Origin: CAZIUL01 sp964542475
Lineage (GTDB): Bacteria; Planctomycetota; B15-G4; CAYZWU01
NCBI GenBank assembly: GCA_964542475.1
Contig: CAZIUL010000004.1
Span: 109,659 to 173,658, forward strand
DNA: 64,000 nt
Direction of reading: 5' to 3'
Part shown: piece after piece, positions 53,869 to 62,714 of the stretch
Position numbering within the stretch: position 1 is the first letter of the stretch
How the letters are laid out: the number at the start of each line of letters is the position of its first letter
Program-made: the position numbers and the translations under genes
Notes under the pieces: model-generated
Database searches by the model: none
What the model was told of the DNA's origin: nothing
The model's input: the letters and a program-made list of their open reading frames with translations, nothing else

Positions 53869-55266
53869 ATGCGTTCCTGTATCGACAATACTCTTCCTTC
53901 GGCATTACCATCGAGAAAGGCCCGTTGCCTTGGGACGATTTTTTTTTCCTGCCTCATGGCCCTGCTTGCTCCGGACAGCTCAGCCCAGGCCGGCAAAACA
54001 AACTCTCAAGAAGGGGCTGATGCGGGAAAAGAGGAAAGGCCTGAAAAACGACCTGGCCTTATCGAGATCGCGCGAACCGAAAGCCGTAAGCAAAAAGCAA
54101 TGCTTGATGACAAGATCGAGCACCTGATCCATGTACTGGCCATCTACACCGATCCGGAGCTGACTCTCGTCCAGCAAAGCCGCAAGGAGCTTCTCTCGTA
54201 TGGAGCGTACTCCATCCCGCACCTGGTCAGCGCCATGGAGGATCAATCCGTTGAGCGCACGAGAATCAGTGCTGGAAAAGTGTCAGCCCTGATCCTTGCC
54301 AAAATCAACGCTCCTTCCGTAGAAAAGGAAGCCCTGAGGATGTTGGCCGGTGAAAACACAATAGCCAAGGCTAACGCCACGCGTTGCCTCGGCGAGATGG
54401 GCCTCGTCAAGCATCTGGACAAAATCAAGGCAAACCTCGATTCAAAAGATGAAAACCTGCTGGAAGAAACCATATTGTGCATCGGGCGCATGCAAAGCGA
54501 TAACATCATCGAGCTGGTAAAACCTTTCTTCGTCGGCAAAAAGCCACGCCTCGTGGTCGCGGCCATCAAAGCACTGGATATCAGCGGCAACGAGAGCGAA
54601 TCCGCCTGCGACCTGGTGATCTTCGCCATAAAATCCTCAGACAGGGAGCAAATAAAAGAGGCCGCCTACGACTTCATAGAATCGCACGGAACGGAAAAGT
54701 GCATTCCCGCCCTCACGGAAAAGTACGGAACCATGGGAACGGGAAGAAAAGAGCGCTACCGCATTCTTTCGATCATGACAACCCTGGGCGCATCGCTGGA
54801 AAGCACCAAAAGAAAACCGGTCGTGGAGTTTTTGAAAACACTTCTGAGTACGGGTGATTACGACACCGTGAAAAAAGCCGCGTACTACCTCAACATGCTC
54901 GGTGACGAGAGCGGATTGAGGGTCCTTACCGGAAAACTCGACAACCTCATCACCAGACACGGCAACGCGGAATACTATTTTTATCGCGGCGAGATATATC
55001 TTCGCTTCAAGAAATACAAACAGGCCAAAAGGGATTTTCTCGAAGGTTTGAGAAAGGACAAAAAAGCCGGCCGCTATGGAGCCGACAAGGTATTCATCGC
55101 ACTGGCAAGGTGCTATGCTGCCGAAGACCGCTTTCTGGATGCCGAGCGGAACATCCGAAAATCCCAGCAGGAGGACACATCTACCCTTCCCGAAGAATAC
55201 GAAGAGTTCAAAAAAATGGCGAAGGATCCCAGATACTCAAAGGTATTCAAATCCGGATCGAGATAA
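53869..55266 (+). CDS. Exported HEAT/TPR-repeat protein
   Basis: A signal peptide (LGTIFFSCLMALLAPDSSAQA) is followed by a basic region, then HEAT-type helical repeats at about 70-330 (KELLSYGAYSIPHLVSAM, NATRCLGEMGLVKHL) and TPR-type repeats at about 355-440 (YYFYRGEIYLRFKKYKQAKRDF, ALARCYAAEDRFLDAE). It is probably a periplasmic scaffold. ATG 53869 is used because the longest frame (TTG 53845) only adds residues before the signal. Similar repeats occur in the giant gene at 16334, but I cannot say they are close relatives. Confidence 0.82.
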   Translation: MRSCIDNTLPSALPSRKARCLGTIFFSCLMALLAPDSSAQAGKTNSQEGADAGKEERPEKRPGLIEIARTESRKQKAMLDDKIEHLIHVLAIYTDPELTLVQQSRKELLSYGAYSIPHLVSAMEDQSVERTRISAGKVSALILAKINAPSVEKEALRMLAGENTIAKANATRCLGEMGLVKHLDKIKANLDSKDENLLEETILCIGRMQSDNIIELVKPFFVGKKPRLVVAAIKALDISGNESESACDLVIFAIKSSDREQIKEAAYDFIESHGTEKCIPALTEKYGTMGTGRKERYRILSIMTTLGASLESTKRKPVVEFLKTLLSTGDYDTVKKAAYYLNMLGDESGLRVLTGKLDNLITRHGNAEYYFYRGEIYLRFKKYKQAKRDFLEGLRKDKKAGRYGADKVFIALARCYAAEDRFLDAERNIRKSQQEDTSTLPEEYEEFKKMAKDPRYSKVFKSGSR

Positions 55267-55408
55267 GATGCGGTTATTCGGTGCATGATCAGCGATTCAT
55301 AGCGTTACCACCTTTTCTCGAACCCGGCCGGTCGGGCCCGCCGGATGCTTTGTACACGAATATTACCGGCCAGGAGGTGACCTGAAGCGCGGGCCGCACT
55401 ATTACTGG

Positions 55409-55443
55409 CTAGCCGGCGTATCTCATCCTCTTCTGCTGCGGAA
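55409..55443. repeat. Fragment of the long inverted-repeat element
   Basis: TCTCATCCTCTTCTGCTGCG and its flank match the complement of the right arm (TTTCATCCTCTTCTGCTGCG). About 35 bases remain, in the 259-base spacer before the ABC ATPase gene. Confidence 0.6.
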
Positions 55444-55525
55444 CATCGCGACGAAAAGTTTGAAACAAACGGACCAAACACGGACACGAGATCCGGATCA
55501 TTCGGCCAACAAGGATCAACACGCA

Positions 55526-56572
55526 ATGAACACCCTGCTGAAGCTCGACAAAATCAGCAAAATCCACGGTTCAAAAAAGGTATTGGAAAACCTGTCCCTG
55601 GAGGTACGCTCAGGCGATAGGTTCTTTGTACTAGGTCCATCCGGTTGCGGCAAAACAACCCTGCTCAGGATAATCTCAGGCCTGGATCCCGATCACGGCG
55701 GCTCGATCGAAATCAACGGCGAAAAGGTGTCGGGAGAAGGAATCTTCATCCCGCCGAACAAGCGAGGCGTGGGATACGTGTTCCAGGAAGGGGCGCTCTG
55801 GCCGCACATGAGCGTTGAAAAGCACATCACCTTCGGCCCGGGCTCGAAAAAGAGAAAAGATTGGAATGAATACCTCCTGAACCTGACCGGCCTTAGTAAC
55901 CGCAAAAACGATTATCCGGCTTCGTTGTCCGGAGGAGAGCAGCAGCGCCTGTGCCTGGCGAGGGCCCTCTCCAACCGGCCGTCACTGCTTCTGCTCGACG
56001 AACCTCTCGGTCACCTCGACCGCAACCTGACAATGGAGTTCAGGGAGGCTGTACTCGATATTGTTGACAAAACCGGGACTACCTCGATCTTTGTGACACA
56101 CGACCAGGAAGAGGCGCTTTCCATGGCTGACCGAATCATGCTTATGGACATGGGCGGACCTGTTCAGACAGGGACACCGGAAGAGGTGTTCAACAGCCCG
56201 AAGACTGCGTGGGCCGCGGCCTTCTTCGGACCGGTCACCCGGTTCCACGCCACATGCGGTCCGGGAGGAAAGGTGCAGACGCCTCTTGGCGAATACGATA
56301 CGGGATTTTCCTCGGGTACCCGGTGCGAGGTCGTGTTCAGAGCGCTCGATGTACAAGCGCTGCCCGGCGCCGGGAACACGCCTGCAAATGCAATCAGGAG
56401 CATGTTTCAAGGTGATCGCTTTCTCGTCGTGTGCAACCTCTCAGGAGCCGAGGTCACCGCGTTCAGCCCGACCCGGGATTGGGACGATGAGGAGGAAAAT
56501 GTCCACCTGCAGGTCAAGGGTAAGCCGATGATATTCGCCAGTAAAGAACACGGCCCGCAACCAGGGGATTGA
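55526..56572 (+). CDS. ABC transporter ATPase (FbpC/PotA-like)
   Basis: The 348-residue ATPase has Walker A GPSGCGKTT (about residue 37), Q-loop VFQEGALWPHM, signature LSGGEQQR, Walker B LLLLDEPLGHLD and switch His in VTHDQEEALS. A C-terminal part of about 100 residues resembles the TOBE-like domain of importers for iron, sulfate or molybdate. No membrane permease or binding protein is next to it. ATG 55526 has AAGGAT upstream; the frame open to 55460 adds 22 unlikely residues. The next gene, a multiheme cytochrome, starts seven bases after its stop. Confidence 0.92.
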   Translation: MNTLLKLDKISKIHGSKKVLENLSLEVRSGDRFFVLGPSGCGKTTLLRIISGLDPDHGGSIEINGEKVSGEGIFIPPNKRGVGYVFQEGALWPHMSVEKHITFGPGSKKRKDWNEYLLNLTGLSNRKNDYPASLSGGEQQRLCLARALSNRPSLLLLDEPLGHLDRNLTMEFREAVLDIVDKTGTTSIFVTHDQEEALSMADRIMLMDMGGPVQTGTPEEVFNSPKTAWAAAFFGPVTRFHATCGPGGKVQTPLGEYDTGFSSGTRCEVVFRALDVQALPGAGNTPANAIRSMFQGDRFLVVCNLSGAEVTAFSPTRDWDDEEENVHLQVKGKPMIFASKEHGPQPGD

Positions 56573-56579
56573 GAAAGCA

Positions 56580-57623
56580 ATGATTAGATACATGATGGCT
56601 ACGGTCCTGATCCTCGGATTCATTTCGCTCGTTGTGTCGCTCATCGTTTTCTCAAAGGAACCGGCCACAGGGGAGCCTCTGGTAATAATCCAATCCGCTG
56701 ACTGTCAGGAATGCCATCCGGATGTCTATGCGGAGTGGAAAAAATCATGGCACGCAATGGCATGGAAAGATCCTCATGTCAGGGACAAGCAGCAGGCCGA
56801 CAACTTCAAGAAAAAAGACTGTATCCCATGCCATGCGCCGCGCCCCATATTCGAGAGAGGCTTGCGCCAAGGGGAGCGGGTCGTTGAGAGAATCTCCAAC
56901 CGCGACGACGGCGTTGACTGCATCTCGTGCCACAGGCTTCCCCAGGGCGGTTATGCAGCAGCAAACAAAACCGCTCAGGGGCCTTGCGGAGCTACATTTC
57001 ACCCTCTGCTGAACTCACAGAAGCTTTGTGCTCCCTGCCACAACCAGCACAAAACTGTTGATGAATGGATGAGCGCGCCTCCTGATCTGAAAAAGGAAAA
57101 CTGCGGCAGCTGCCACATGCCTCGGATCGAAAGGAAAAGCAGGAACGGGAAGCCTGCCCGTGAAGGCAGGGACCACACATTCAGGGGTGGGCATTTCGAG
57201 GCGTTCCTGCAGGCATCCTTTTCGCTTTTCACAGAGATAAAAACGGACGAGGCCGGGAAAACCCTGTGCATCCGCCTTGCAAACGACAACACCGGCCACA
57301 ACTTCCCCACTGACTCACGCCATCGCGCTTTGGACCTGGTTCTTACCTTTTTCAAGAAAGGGGGGCTGCCGTTTCCTTCGCAAGATAACAACAGGGAGTA
57401 CGGGCAGGAATCCGGCACGCACAGGATGCGGTTCAGAAACCCGTACCGTTCTGAAACAGGGAAGGAAAACACGCAGATCCCGGCAGGAGAGGAAGCTGTC
57501 TTGAGCGTCCAGGTGCCGGGGGGAGCGAAAAAAGCCCTGATCCAGGTGATCTACAAGCTGACACCTTTCATGCCGGACGAGGAGGGAATGGAACTTGCAA
57601 GAGAGGAGGTCACCTTCCAGTAG
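56580..57623 (+). CDS. Membrane-anchored pentaheme cytochrome c
   Basis: One N-terminal membrane helix (MMATVLILGFISLVVSLIVF) anchors a periplasmic cytochrome. Five CxxCH haem sites are visible: CQECH, CIPCH, CISCH, CAPCH and CGSCH, in the layout of cytochrome c554-like electron-transfer proteins. The segment GHNFPTDSRHRALDL after the last haem is typical of this group. It could pass electrons from the quinone pool to an extracellular or periplasmic acceptor. It lies seven bases after the ABC ATPase gene and probably in its operon. Confidence 0.92.
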   Translation: MIRYMMATVLILGFISLVVSLIVFSKEPATGEPLVIIQSADCQECHPDVYAEWKKSWHAMAWKDPHVRDKQQADNFKKKDCIPCHAPRPIFERGLRQGERVVERISNRDDGVDCISCHRLPQGGYAAANKTAQGPCGATFHPLLNSQKLCAPCHNQHKTVDEWMSAPPDLKKENCGSCHMPRIERKSRNGKPAREGRDHTFRGGHFEAFLQASFSLFTEIKTDEAGKTLCIRLANDNTGHNFPTDSRHRALDLVLTFFKKGGLPFPSQDNNREYGQESGTHRMRFRNPYRSETGKENTQIPAGEEAVLSVQVPGGAKKALIQVIYKLTPFMPDEEGMELAREEVTFQ

Positions 57624-57632
57624 CCTGGCCGT

Positions 57633-57660
57633 TCGGACCTGTCGGGCTTGTCCGACAAGA
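57633..57660. repeat. Short CTTGTCCGAC-type palindromic repeat
   Basis: The bases hold TGTCGG and CCGACA as a 6-bp stem. A related unit lies at 59211-59261, on the other side of the TPR gene. Confidence 0.5.
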
Positions 57661-57799
57661 CATAAGGAGATCTATCCTATTGATTTTATTGTTCTTATGA
57701 ATACACCCTCAATCTTTGTGGACTTTTCTCGATCTAAGTGCTAAAATATTAATGTGCCGCAATCGGATATGCCTGCGCCTATTTTTAGGAGGGCCTGCC

Positions 57800-59200
57800 A
57801 TGTTCAAAAAAACTACTGTTTTCATTTTTCTCCTTTGCGCTTCATGTTTAATCATCCAGCCGACTGATGCCCAGAGCCGGAAAGAGGTTCCGGATAAAAA
57901 GCCTTCGTCAGCTTCAGGAAGATCCACTACCAGTAAACCAAGCTCCAGCCGCAGCGTTTCAAGTCCGAAATCGACCAAGGTCTCGCGCCCGGTTACAAAA
58001 AAGAGCACGAGCAGCATCAAGGTCGGCAGCTCAATACCCAAATCGAGCAAGCCGACAAGAAAAAGTTCGACTCCCAGGAGTTCATCCAAATCGCGAGGTT
58101 CCATCACCAGTTCCGGTACTGCCGACTCTTCGAAGCAGATAAGGGCAGTCTCCGGATCGTCAGCATCCAAAAGCCGAGTCTCGATAAACGACACCAATAC
58201 CCGAAACAAGGAAAGCGGAATCCGTTCCAACACTGACACAGCACCAAAGGGAACCCTGGTTCCAGGGGCACTGCCAAGGGTCAGGCCAAGCTTCGAGTAC
58301 AACGAGCCATCCTCACGCCCCCGCAATGAAGACGCACAGAACTCTGATAGGCCTGTTGCTGCTGACCGGGAGCGTTACAGGAGGCCGTCAGAAGACCATG
58401 GTTCAGGCAACAACAACGGATCAAACGGCAACGGCAACGATAATGACAACGATGATGATGGAGATAATGATGATGATGATGATGATGTGACCGTTTACTG
58501 TTTCTGCTGCCACTGTCCCTGGTGGGATTGCATTTGGTGCAAGTACTGGTCTCCGATGTGCTGGGGATACTACGGGCACAACTATTCGTACTGGGATCAA
58601 TACTGGCATGATGATTGGCAACAAATCTTTGTCGAATACCATCATCATTATGACTTTCAAGACTACTATCCCAGCATCTACACCCCACCAGCTCTTATAA
58701 TGGATCCCACATCCGAATCGCTCGAATACCTCGATGAAGGCGCCAACTTTTTCAGGGAAGGGAAATACCAGGAAGCGTTGCACATGTTCCGGCTCGCAAC
58801 CCTTGCGGACTTGAACTTCGCAATCCCAAAGTTCGCCTATGCCCATGCTCTCTACGCGCTAGGGATGTACGAGTACGCAGCCTACGAAATACGCTTGGGA
58901 ATGTGCCTGATGCCTGACTGGCCTGAAATGGGCGGTGACCTGACGCTCATGTACGGCGACCCTGCTGATTTCGAGGAACAGCTATCCGCGCTTCGCGCTC
59001 ATATTGAGATAATGATCAGCGATCAGGATGCACTCCTTGTGCTCGGATATGTGTCCTTTTTTTCCGGCGACCTCAACACAGCGGAAGAATCGTTCAAGGA
59101 ATTTGAATTCTCAACGGACCGTGATACAGCGTATACAGCCGAACTTTTCATGAACACGATCCAGACAATCAAGGAGGAGCTCGCCTCGCAGGGAAAATGA
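57800..59200 (+). CDS. Exported TPR protein with Ser/Lys-rich, Asp-rich and Cys/Trp/His-rich segments
   Basis: The 466-residue protein has a signal peptide (TTVFIFLLCASCLIIQPTDA). Residues about 30-190 are Ser/Lys/Arg-rich and positively charged. Residues about 200-230 are almost purely Asp/Asn/Gly, encoded by GAT triplet repeats. Next comes a striking aromatic, Cys- and His-rich box (CFCCHCPWWDCIWCKYW, then WHDDW and EYHHHYDF) that looks metal-binding. From about 305 to the end are TPR-like repeats (ANFFREGKYQEALHMFRLA). The ATG at 57800 has AGGAGG seven bases upstream. I know no family for this arrangement. Confidence 0.85.
   Translation: MFKKTTVFIFLLCASCLIIQPTDAQSRKEVPDKKPSSASGRSTTSKPSSSRSVSSPKSTKVSRPVTKKSTSSIKVGSSIPKSSKPTRKSSTPRSSSKSRGSITSSGTADSSKQIRAVSGSSASKSRVSINDTNTRNKESGIRSNTDTAPKGTLVPGALPRVRPSFEYNEPSSRPRNEDAQNSDRPVAADRERYRRPSEDHGSGNNNGSNGNGNDNDNDDDGDNDDDDDDVTVYCFCCHCPWWDCIWCKYWSPMCWGYYGHNYSYWDQYWHDDWQQIFVEYHHHYDFQDYYPSIYTPPALIMDPTSESLEYLDEGANFFREGKYQEALHMFRLATLADLNFAIPKFAYAHALYALGMYEYAAYEIRLGMCLMPDWPEMGGDLTLMYGDPADFEEQLSALRAHIEIMISDQDALLVLGYVSFFSGDLNTAEESFKEFEFSTDRDTAYTAELFMNTIQTIKEELASQGK
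58450..58488 (+). repeat. GAT triplet repeat inside the TPR-protein gene
   Basis: The 39 bases are tandem GAT (with GAG, AAT variants), encoding poly-Asp. Length changes would add or remove Asp without a frameshift. Confidence 0.8.
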
Positions 59201-59210
59201 ACCTCTTGCC

Positions 59211-59261
59211 TGACTTGTCCGACTTGTCGGATCCTCTGTCGTGTCCGACCTGTTGGACAAG
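59211..59261. repeat. Short CTTGTCCGAC-type palindromic repeat, second unit
   Basis: The stem TCCGAC and GTCGGA with a two-base loop lies within repeated GACTTGTC and GTCCGAC words. It lies between two convergent genes. The spacing of the words differs from 57633-57660. Confidence 0.5.
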
Positions 59262-59268
59262 GAAGGGA

Positions 59269-60168
59269 TCACCTGGCGCACCTGAAACCCCTGTCACGGG
59301 CCGCACTGTCCGGCTGCTTCCGAACCGGACCGCAACAGGAAAACGAATCTGGCCTCCTCCATGCCCTGTTGAATGCGGATCCTTTGCAGGCTGACCGGAT
59401 ACCACCATTGGGATCGGAGAGCACCACCCACTCCACGACGTTGCCCCCCATGTCCATGCATCCGAACGGACTCTTGTCGCGTTCGTGTGAACCGACATCC
59501 TCCTTTTCGAAAGTGTCAAGGTTGTTGATGTTGGCGACATTGCGAAGCACCTCGTTTCCCCAGGGGAACAGGCGGCTGTCCGGCCCTCGAGCCGCGTACT
59601 CCCACTCGTCGGAGAAGGGCAGGCGCTTGCCCGCCCACAGGGCGAACGCTTTGGCGTCGTGAAATGTGATACCGGTTACAGGCAGGTTCTGGCTTCCTAT
59701 CCCGACCTTACCGCCTTCCCATGAAGCGGGCGGCGGAAAGCCGGTCCTGTCAACGAAAACCGAATACATGAAGTTGGTCACCTCATACTTGTCGATTTCA
59801 AATGACGACAGCTTCCTGGTCCTCAAGGGGTTGTTGCATGCGTCATCGTCGGTGCCGAGATTCACGGTCCCGCCGGGGATACTCAGCATCTCCTGCTGGG
59901 CGGGTACATGATTCAAAAGGTAATCGATCTTGAGCCTGCTTTGAAAATCCGCTTTCCCGGCGGCGCTTTTCAGAAACGGCAGCGCCTTTTTCCCAAAGAA
60001 CCGGAGGTTGAAAAAAGCCCTTTCGCGCTCCTCCCAGGTTGAAGCCGATAGCGATTCGATGCTGTTGATTATCAAAATCGCCTGCATGAGGGTTGCGCTC
60101 TCCGGCTCCTCATCCGGAGCATTCGGAGCAGGCAGGACCAGCAGCAGTGTTACGAGGAGCTGTGACAT
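59269..60168 (-). CDS. FGE-sulfatase-type (SUMF1-like) exported protein
   Basis: An N-terminal hydrophobic segment (LLVTLLLVLPAPN) is followed by a helical part, then the SUMF1-like fold from about residue 95: LSIPGGTVNLGTDDD, YEVTNFMYSVF, ALWAGKRLPFSDEWEYAARG and GNVVEWV, ending GFRCAR. The Cys residues near the end (SFSCCGP) are not in the known catalytic arrangement, so enzyme activity is doubtful. The ATG at 60168 overlaps the ribD end by 19 bases, so it is co-transcribed with ribD and miaB. It is an unusual companion for these. Confidence 0.88.
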   Translation of the reverse strand: MSQLLVTLLLVLPAPNAPDEEPESATLMQAILIINSIESLSASTWEERERAFFNLRFFGKKALPFLKSAAGKADFQSRLKIDYLLNHVPAQQEMLSIPGGTVNLGTDDDACNNPLRTRKLSSFEIDKYEVTNFMYSVFVDRTGFPPPASWEGGKVGIGSQNLPVTGITFHDAKAFALWAGKRLPFSDEWEYAARGPDSRLFPWGNEVLRNVANINNLDTFEKEDVGSHERDKSPFGCMDMGGNVVEWVVLSDPNGGIRSACKGSAFNRAWRRPDSFSCCGPVRKQPDSAARDRGFRCAR

Positions 60169-61307
60169 TCGAAAAACCCGTTGAGCCAGGCGTCATCACC
60201 CGAGCGCCTGATCTTAGTGTCGGAAAGGACGATGGCTTCGCTCATGCACGGTTTTCCTTCTCCTTCAACAGGGGATAGCGCCGTACGCCCGCCAACGATT
60301 TTCGGTGAAATGTACGCACAAACCTGGTCTGCAAGGCACGACTCTATCAGGCCTGTAAAAAGCCTGCTGCCGCCTTCCACGAGCAGCCTGTGAATCCCTC
60401 TTTTCCGCAATACAGCCATGGCTTCGGACAAAAAAAGGCCTTCTTCAAGCGGAGAAGCACTCAGCGGGATCACCTCAGCCCCTCTGTTCTGCAGGGCGCG
60501 GGCTCTATCCGGATCGTGTCCGGGCGCTGTCAGGATCCACACGGGCCCTGTTTTAAAACCTTCCTCATCCTTTCTTGCTTTTGCTCCTGATACCAGCCTC
60601 GAGTCTTCAGGAATCTCGAGCTTTGTATCCAGAACCACCCTGACCGGCACGAGGGGCGCTTTCCTCTTTCTGCAGTTCAGCCTCGGGTTATCCGCGAGAA
60701 CAGTTCCGCTGCCGACCAGGACCGCATCAACGTGCCCTCTCAAACTGTGGACCGCATCCCTGGAACGTTTCGATGAGATCCAGGCCGAGCTCCCATCTTT
60801 TGCAGCAATCCGGCCGTCGAGCGTCATGGCCCACTTGAGGATCACATGAGGGGTTTTTTCAGCCAGATGGTGATCGAAACCGTGCAAGAGCTCTTTGCAA
60901 GCAGTGTCATCTTGAAGCACGACTTCCATTCCGGAGCCGGCCAGCACATCGAGACCCTTTCCCTGATGACGCGGGTCCGGATCGGAATATCCGACGACAA
61001 CTCTTCTCACCCCTGCAGCAAGTATCGCACCGGTGCAAGGCGGTGTTTTTCCCCTTGTCGAACAGGGTTCGAGTGTCACATAGATGGTTGCTCCGGCCGC
61101 TTCTCTTCCAGCCTTGCGTAGAGCCCTGACCTCGGCATGAGGCGCCCCGTACCGTGCATGGTAAGATTTGGCCAGCACGCGCCCGTTCTTCACGACCACA
61201 GCGCCCACCATTGGGTTGGGTTCAACCTCTCCCCTGCCTTTCAGGGCCTGGGCAACGGCCTGCCCGATAAATGTCCGGTCTTCATCGATGGTTTGGCCTT
61301 TTCTCAT
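60150..61307 (-). CDS. ribD: Bifunctional riboflavin deaminase/reductase
   Basis: The N-terminal domain is the cytidine-deaminase-like zinc deaminase (PHAEVRAL and EPCSTRGKTPPCTG), and the C-terminal domain is the NADPH reductase (VILKWAMTLDGRIAA, WISSKRSRDAVHSLR, LLVEGGSRLF). It carries two steps of riboflavin synthesis. The length of 385 is usual. The ATG overlaps the miaB stop by four bases and has GAGGTGAT before it. Confidence 0.95.
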   Translation of the reverse strand: MRKGQTIDEDRTFIGQAVAQALKGRGEVEPNPMVGAVVVKNGRVLAKSYHARYGAPHAEVRALRKAGREAAGATIYVTLEPCSTRGKTPPCTGAILAAGVRRVVVGYSDPDPRHQGKGLDVLAGSGMEVVLQDDTACKELLHGFDHHLAEKTPHVILKWAMTLDGRIAAKDGSSAWISSKRSRDAVHSLRGHVDAVLVGSGTVLADNPRLNCRKRKAPLVPVRVVLDTKLEIPEDSRLVSGAKARKDEEGFKTGPVWILTAPGHDPDRARALQNRGAEVIPLSASPLEEGLFLSEAMAVLRKRGIHRLLVEGGSRLFTGLIESCLADQVCAYISPKIVGGRTALSPVEGEGKPCMSEAIVLSDTKIRRSGDDAWLNGFFECHSSS

Positions 61308-62677
61308 GACATCACCTCTACAACCTCTCCGCCAATCAGTGTGAGAGGAGTGGTTCTCTCCACCTTTACCTTTACGATCCGCCCGACGAGTTCATCGGAT
61401 GCCGGAAAGGCGACTATCTGATTGTAGACCGTTCTTCCCGTGTAACGGTCCGGGTTCCTGGGGCTGACACCCTCCACCAGGACCTCTGCGAAACGGCCCT
61501 CCCACAGATTGTTCTTCTCCCGGCTGATGCTCTTCTGCAGGGTCAGCAGCTCGGCGTTTCGCTCCTCCTTGACCGCCTGCGGCACATCATCTCCGTATCT
61601 CTGTGCGGCAAGAGTTCCCGGTCGCGGGGAATACTTGAAAACAAAGCACTGCTGGAACCGCACCTCCCTCATCAGCTCCATGGTGGCCTCGAAGTCTGAG
61701 CGGGTTTCCCCGGGGAAACCAACTATGAAATCCGAGGCAAGCTCAATATCCGGCATGGATTCCTTGAGCATGGCAGCCGTTTCAAGGTAAAAAGCGGAAG
61801 TGTACCTGCGCTTCATCATCTCCAGAACCCTGTCCGAACCGGACTGCGCAGGCAGGTGAATGAACCTCGAAACTGTGGAGCATGAAGACATGGCTTCGGC
61901 AAGGTTTTTCTCGACAAGGCCGGGATACGAAGTGACAAAGCTCAGCCTGGCCAGGCCAGGCAGCGCATCGAGGCGGTAAAGCAGCTCCGGCAGCCGGTTG
62001 CCCGCGCCGTCCTTGTATCCGTTCACCGTCTGTCCCAGCAGCGTGATCTCCTTGACACCATCATCGACAAGCCGTCCGGCCTCCTCCACGATCTTATCGA
62101 GAGGGCGGGATTCTTCCCTGCCCCGCACAAAAGGAACAACGCAGTAAGAGCAGTAGCTGTTGCATCCGCGCATGATGGATAAAAAAGCCTTGAACCCGAA
62201 CGGACGCCGGGTTTCTTTGCGCCTGACCCTCGGCCGCTCCTTGCATGCGCGGGCGACTATTCCCCTTTCCCCTGCCCCGGCATTTTTCAGGATTTCGGCA
62301 ATCCGGGGAAAATCCCTTGTTCCCACGACCACGTCCACATGCGGATGTCTTTCAATGAGCTTCTCCCCATCCTTTTGAGCCATGCAGCCCAGAATGCCGA
62401 TTATCACATCTGGTGATTTCTTCTTCAGCGCTTTCAACGACCCTACTCTCGAATGCACCCTTGCTTCTGCATGCTCCCTGACGCTGCATGTCAAAAACAG
62501 TATCACTCCCGCTTCCTCTTTGCCCTTGGTCAGGACAAACCCCTCTTCTTCGAGCAGTGACCGGATGAGCTCGGCGTCGAGCTTGTTCATCTGACAACCG
62601 AAGACAACGAGTTCAACAGTGTTCTTGCAGATCGATCGAGTCATGCACCGGTCATCCATATAGCAACAGCTCTTCAT
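61304..62677 (-). CDS. miaB: tRNA-2-methylthio-N6-dimethylallyladenosine synthase
   Basis: This radical-SAM methylthiotransferase adds a methylthio group to A37. It has the radical-SAM CxxxCxxC motif (RGCNSYCSYCVVPF) and three N-terminal Cys for the second cluster (GCQMNK, TCSVREHA, GCMAQK), and a TRAM domain at the end (ISREKNNLWEG, VEGVSPRN). The length of 457 is usual. The start is uncertain; Met codons at 62644 and 62659 are alternatives, since the first 11 residues are Cys- and Met-rich without a match. Confidence 0.93.
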   Translation of the reverse strand: MKSCCYMDDRCMTRSICKNTVELVVFGCQMNKLDAELIRSLLEEEGFVLTKGKEEAGVILFLTCSVREHAEARVHSRVGSLKALKKKSPDVIIGILGCMAQKDGEKLIERHPHVDVVVGTRDFPRIAEILKNAGAGERGIVARACKERPRVRRKETRRPFGFKAFLSIMRGCNSYCSYCVVPFVRGREESRPLDKIVEEAGRLVDDGVKEITLLGQTVNGYKDGAGNRLPELLYRLDALPGLARLSFVTSYPGLVEKNLAEAMSSCSTVSRFIHLPAQSGSDRVLEMMKRRYTSAFYLETAAMLKESMPDIELASDFIVGFPGETRSDFEATMELMREVRFQQCFVFKYSPRPGTLAAQRYGDDVPQAVKEERNAELLTLQKSISREKNNLWEGRFAEVLVEGVSPRNPDRYTGRTVYNQIVAFPASDELVGRIVKVKVERTTPLTLIGGEVVEVMS

Positions 62678-62714
62678 TCGCGAAGATCATACATGCCCCT
62701 TCAGCAACAAGCGG

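Noticed and set aside
58450..58488. GAT repeat as a phase-variation switch
   Set aside because: The unit is three bases, so slippage changes the number of Asp residues but not the frame.
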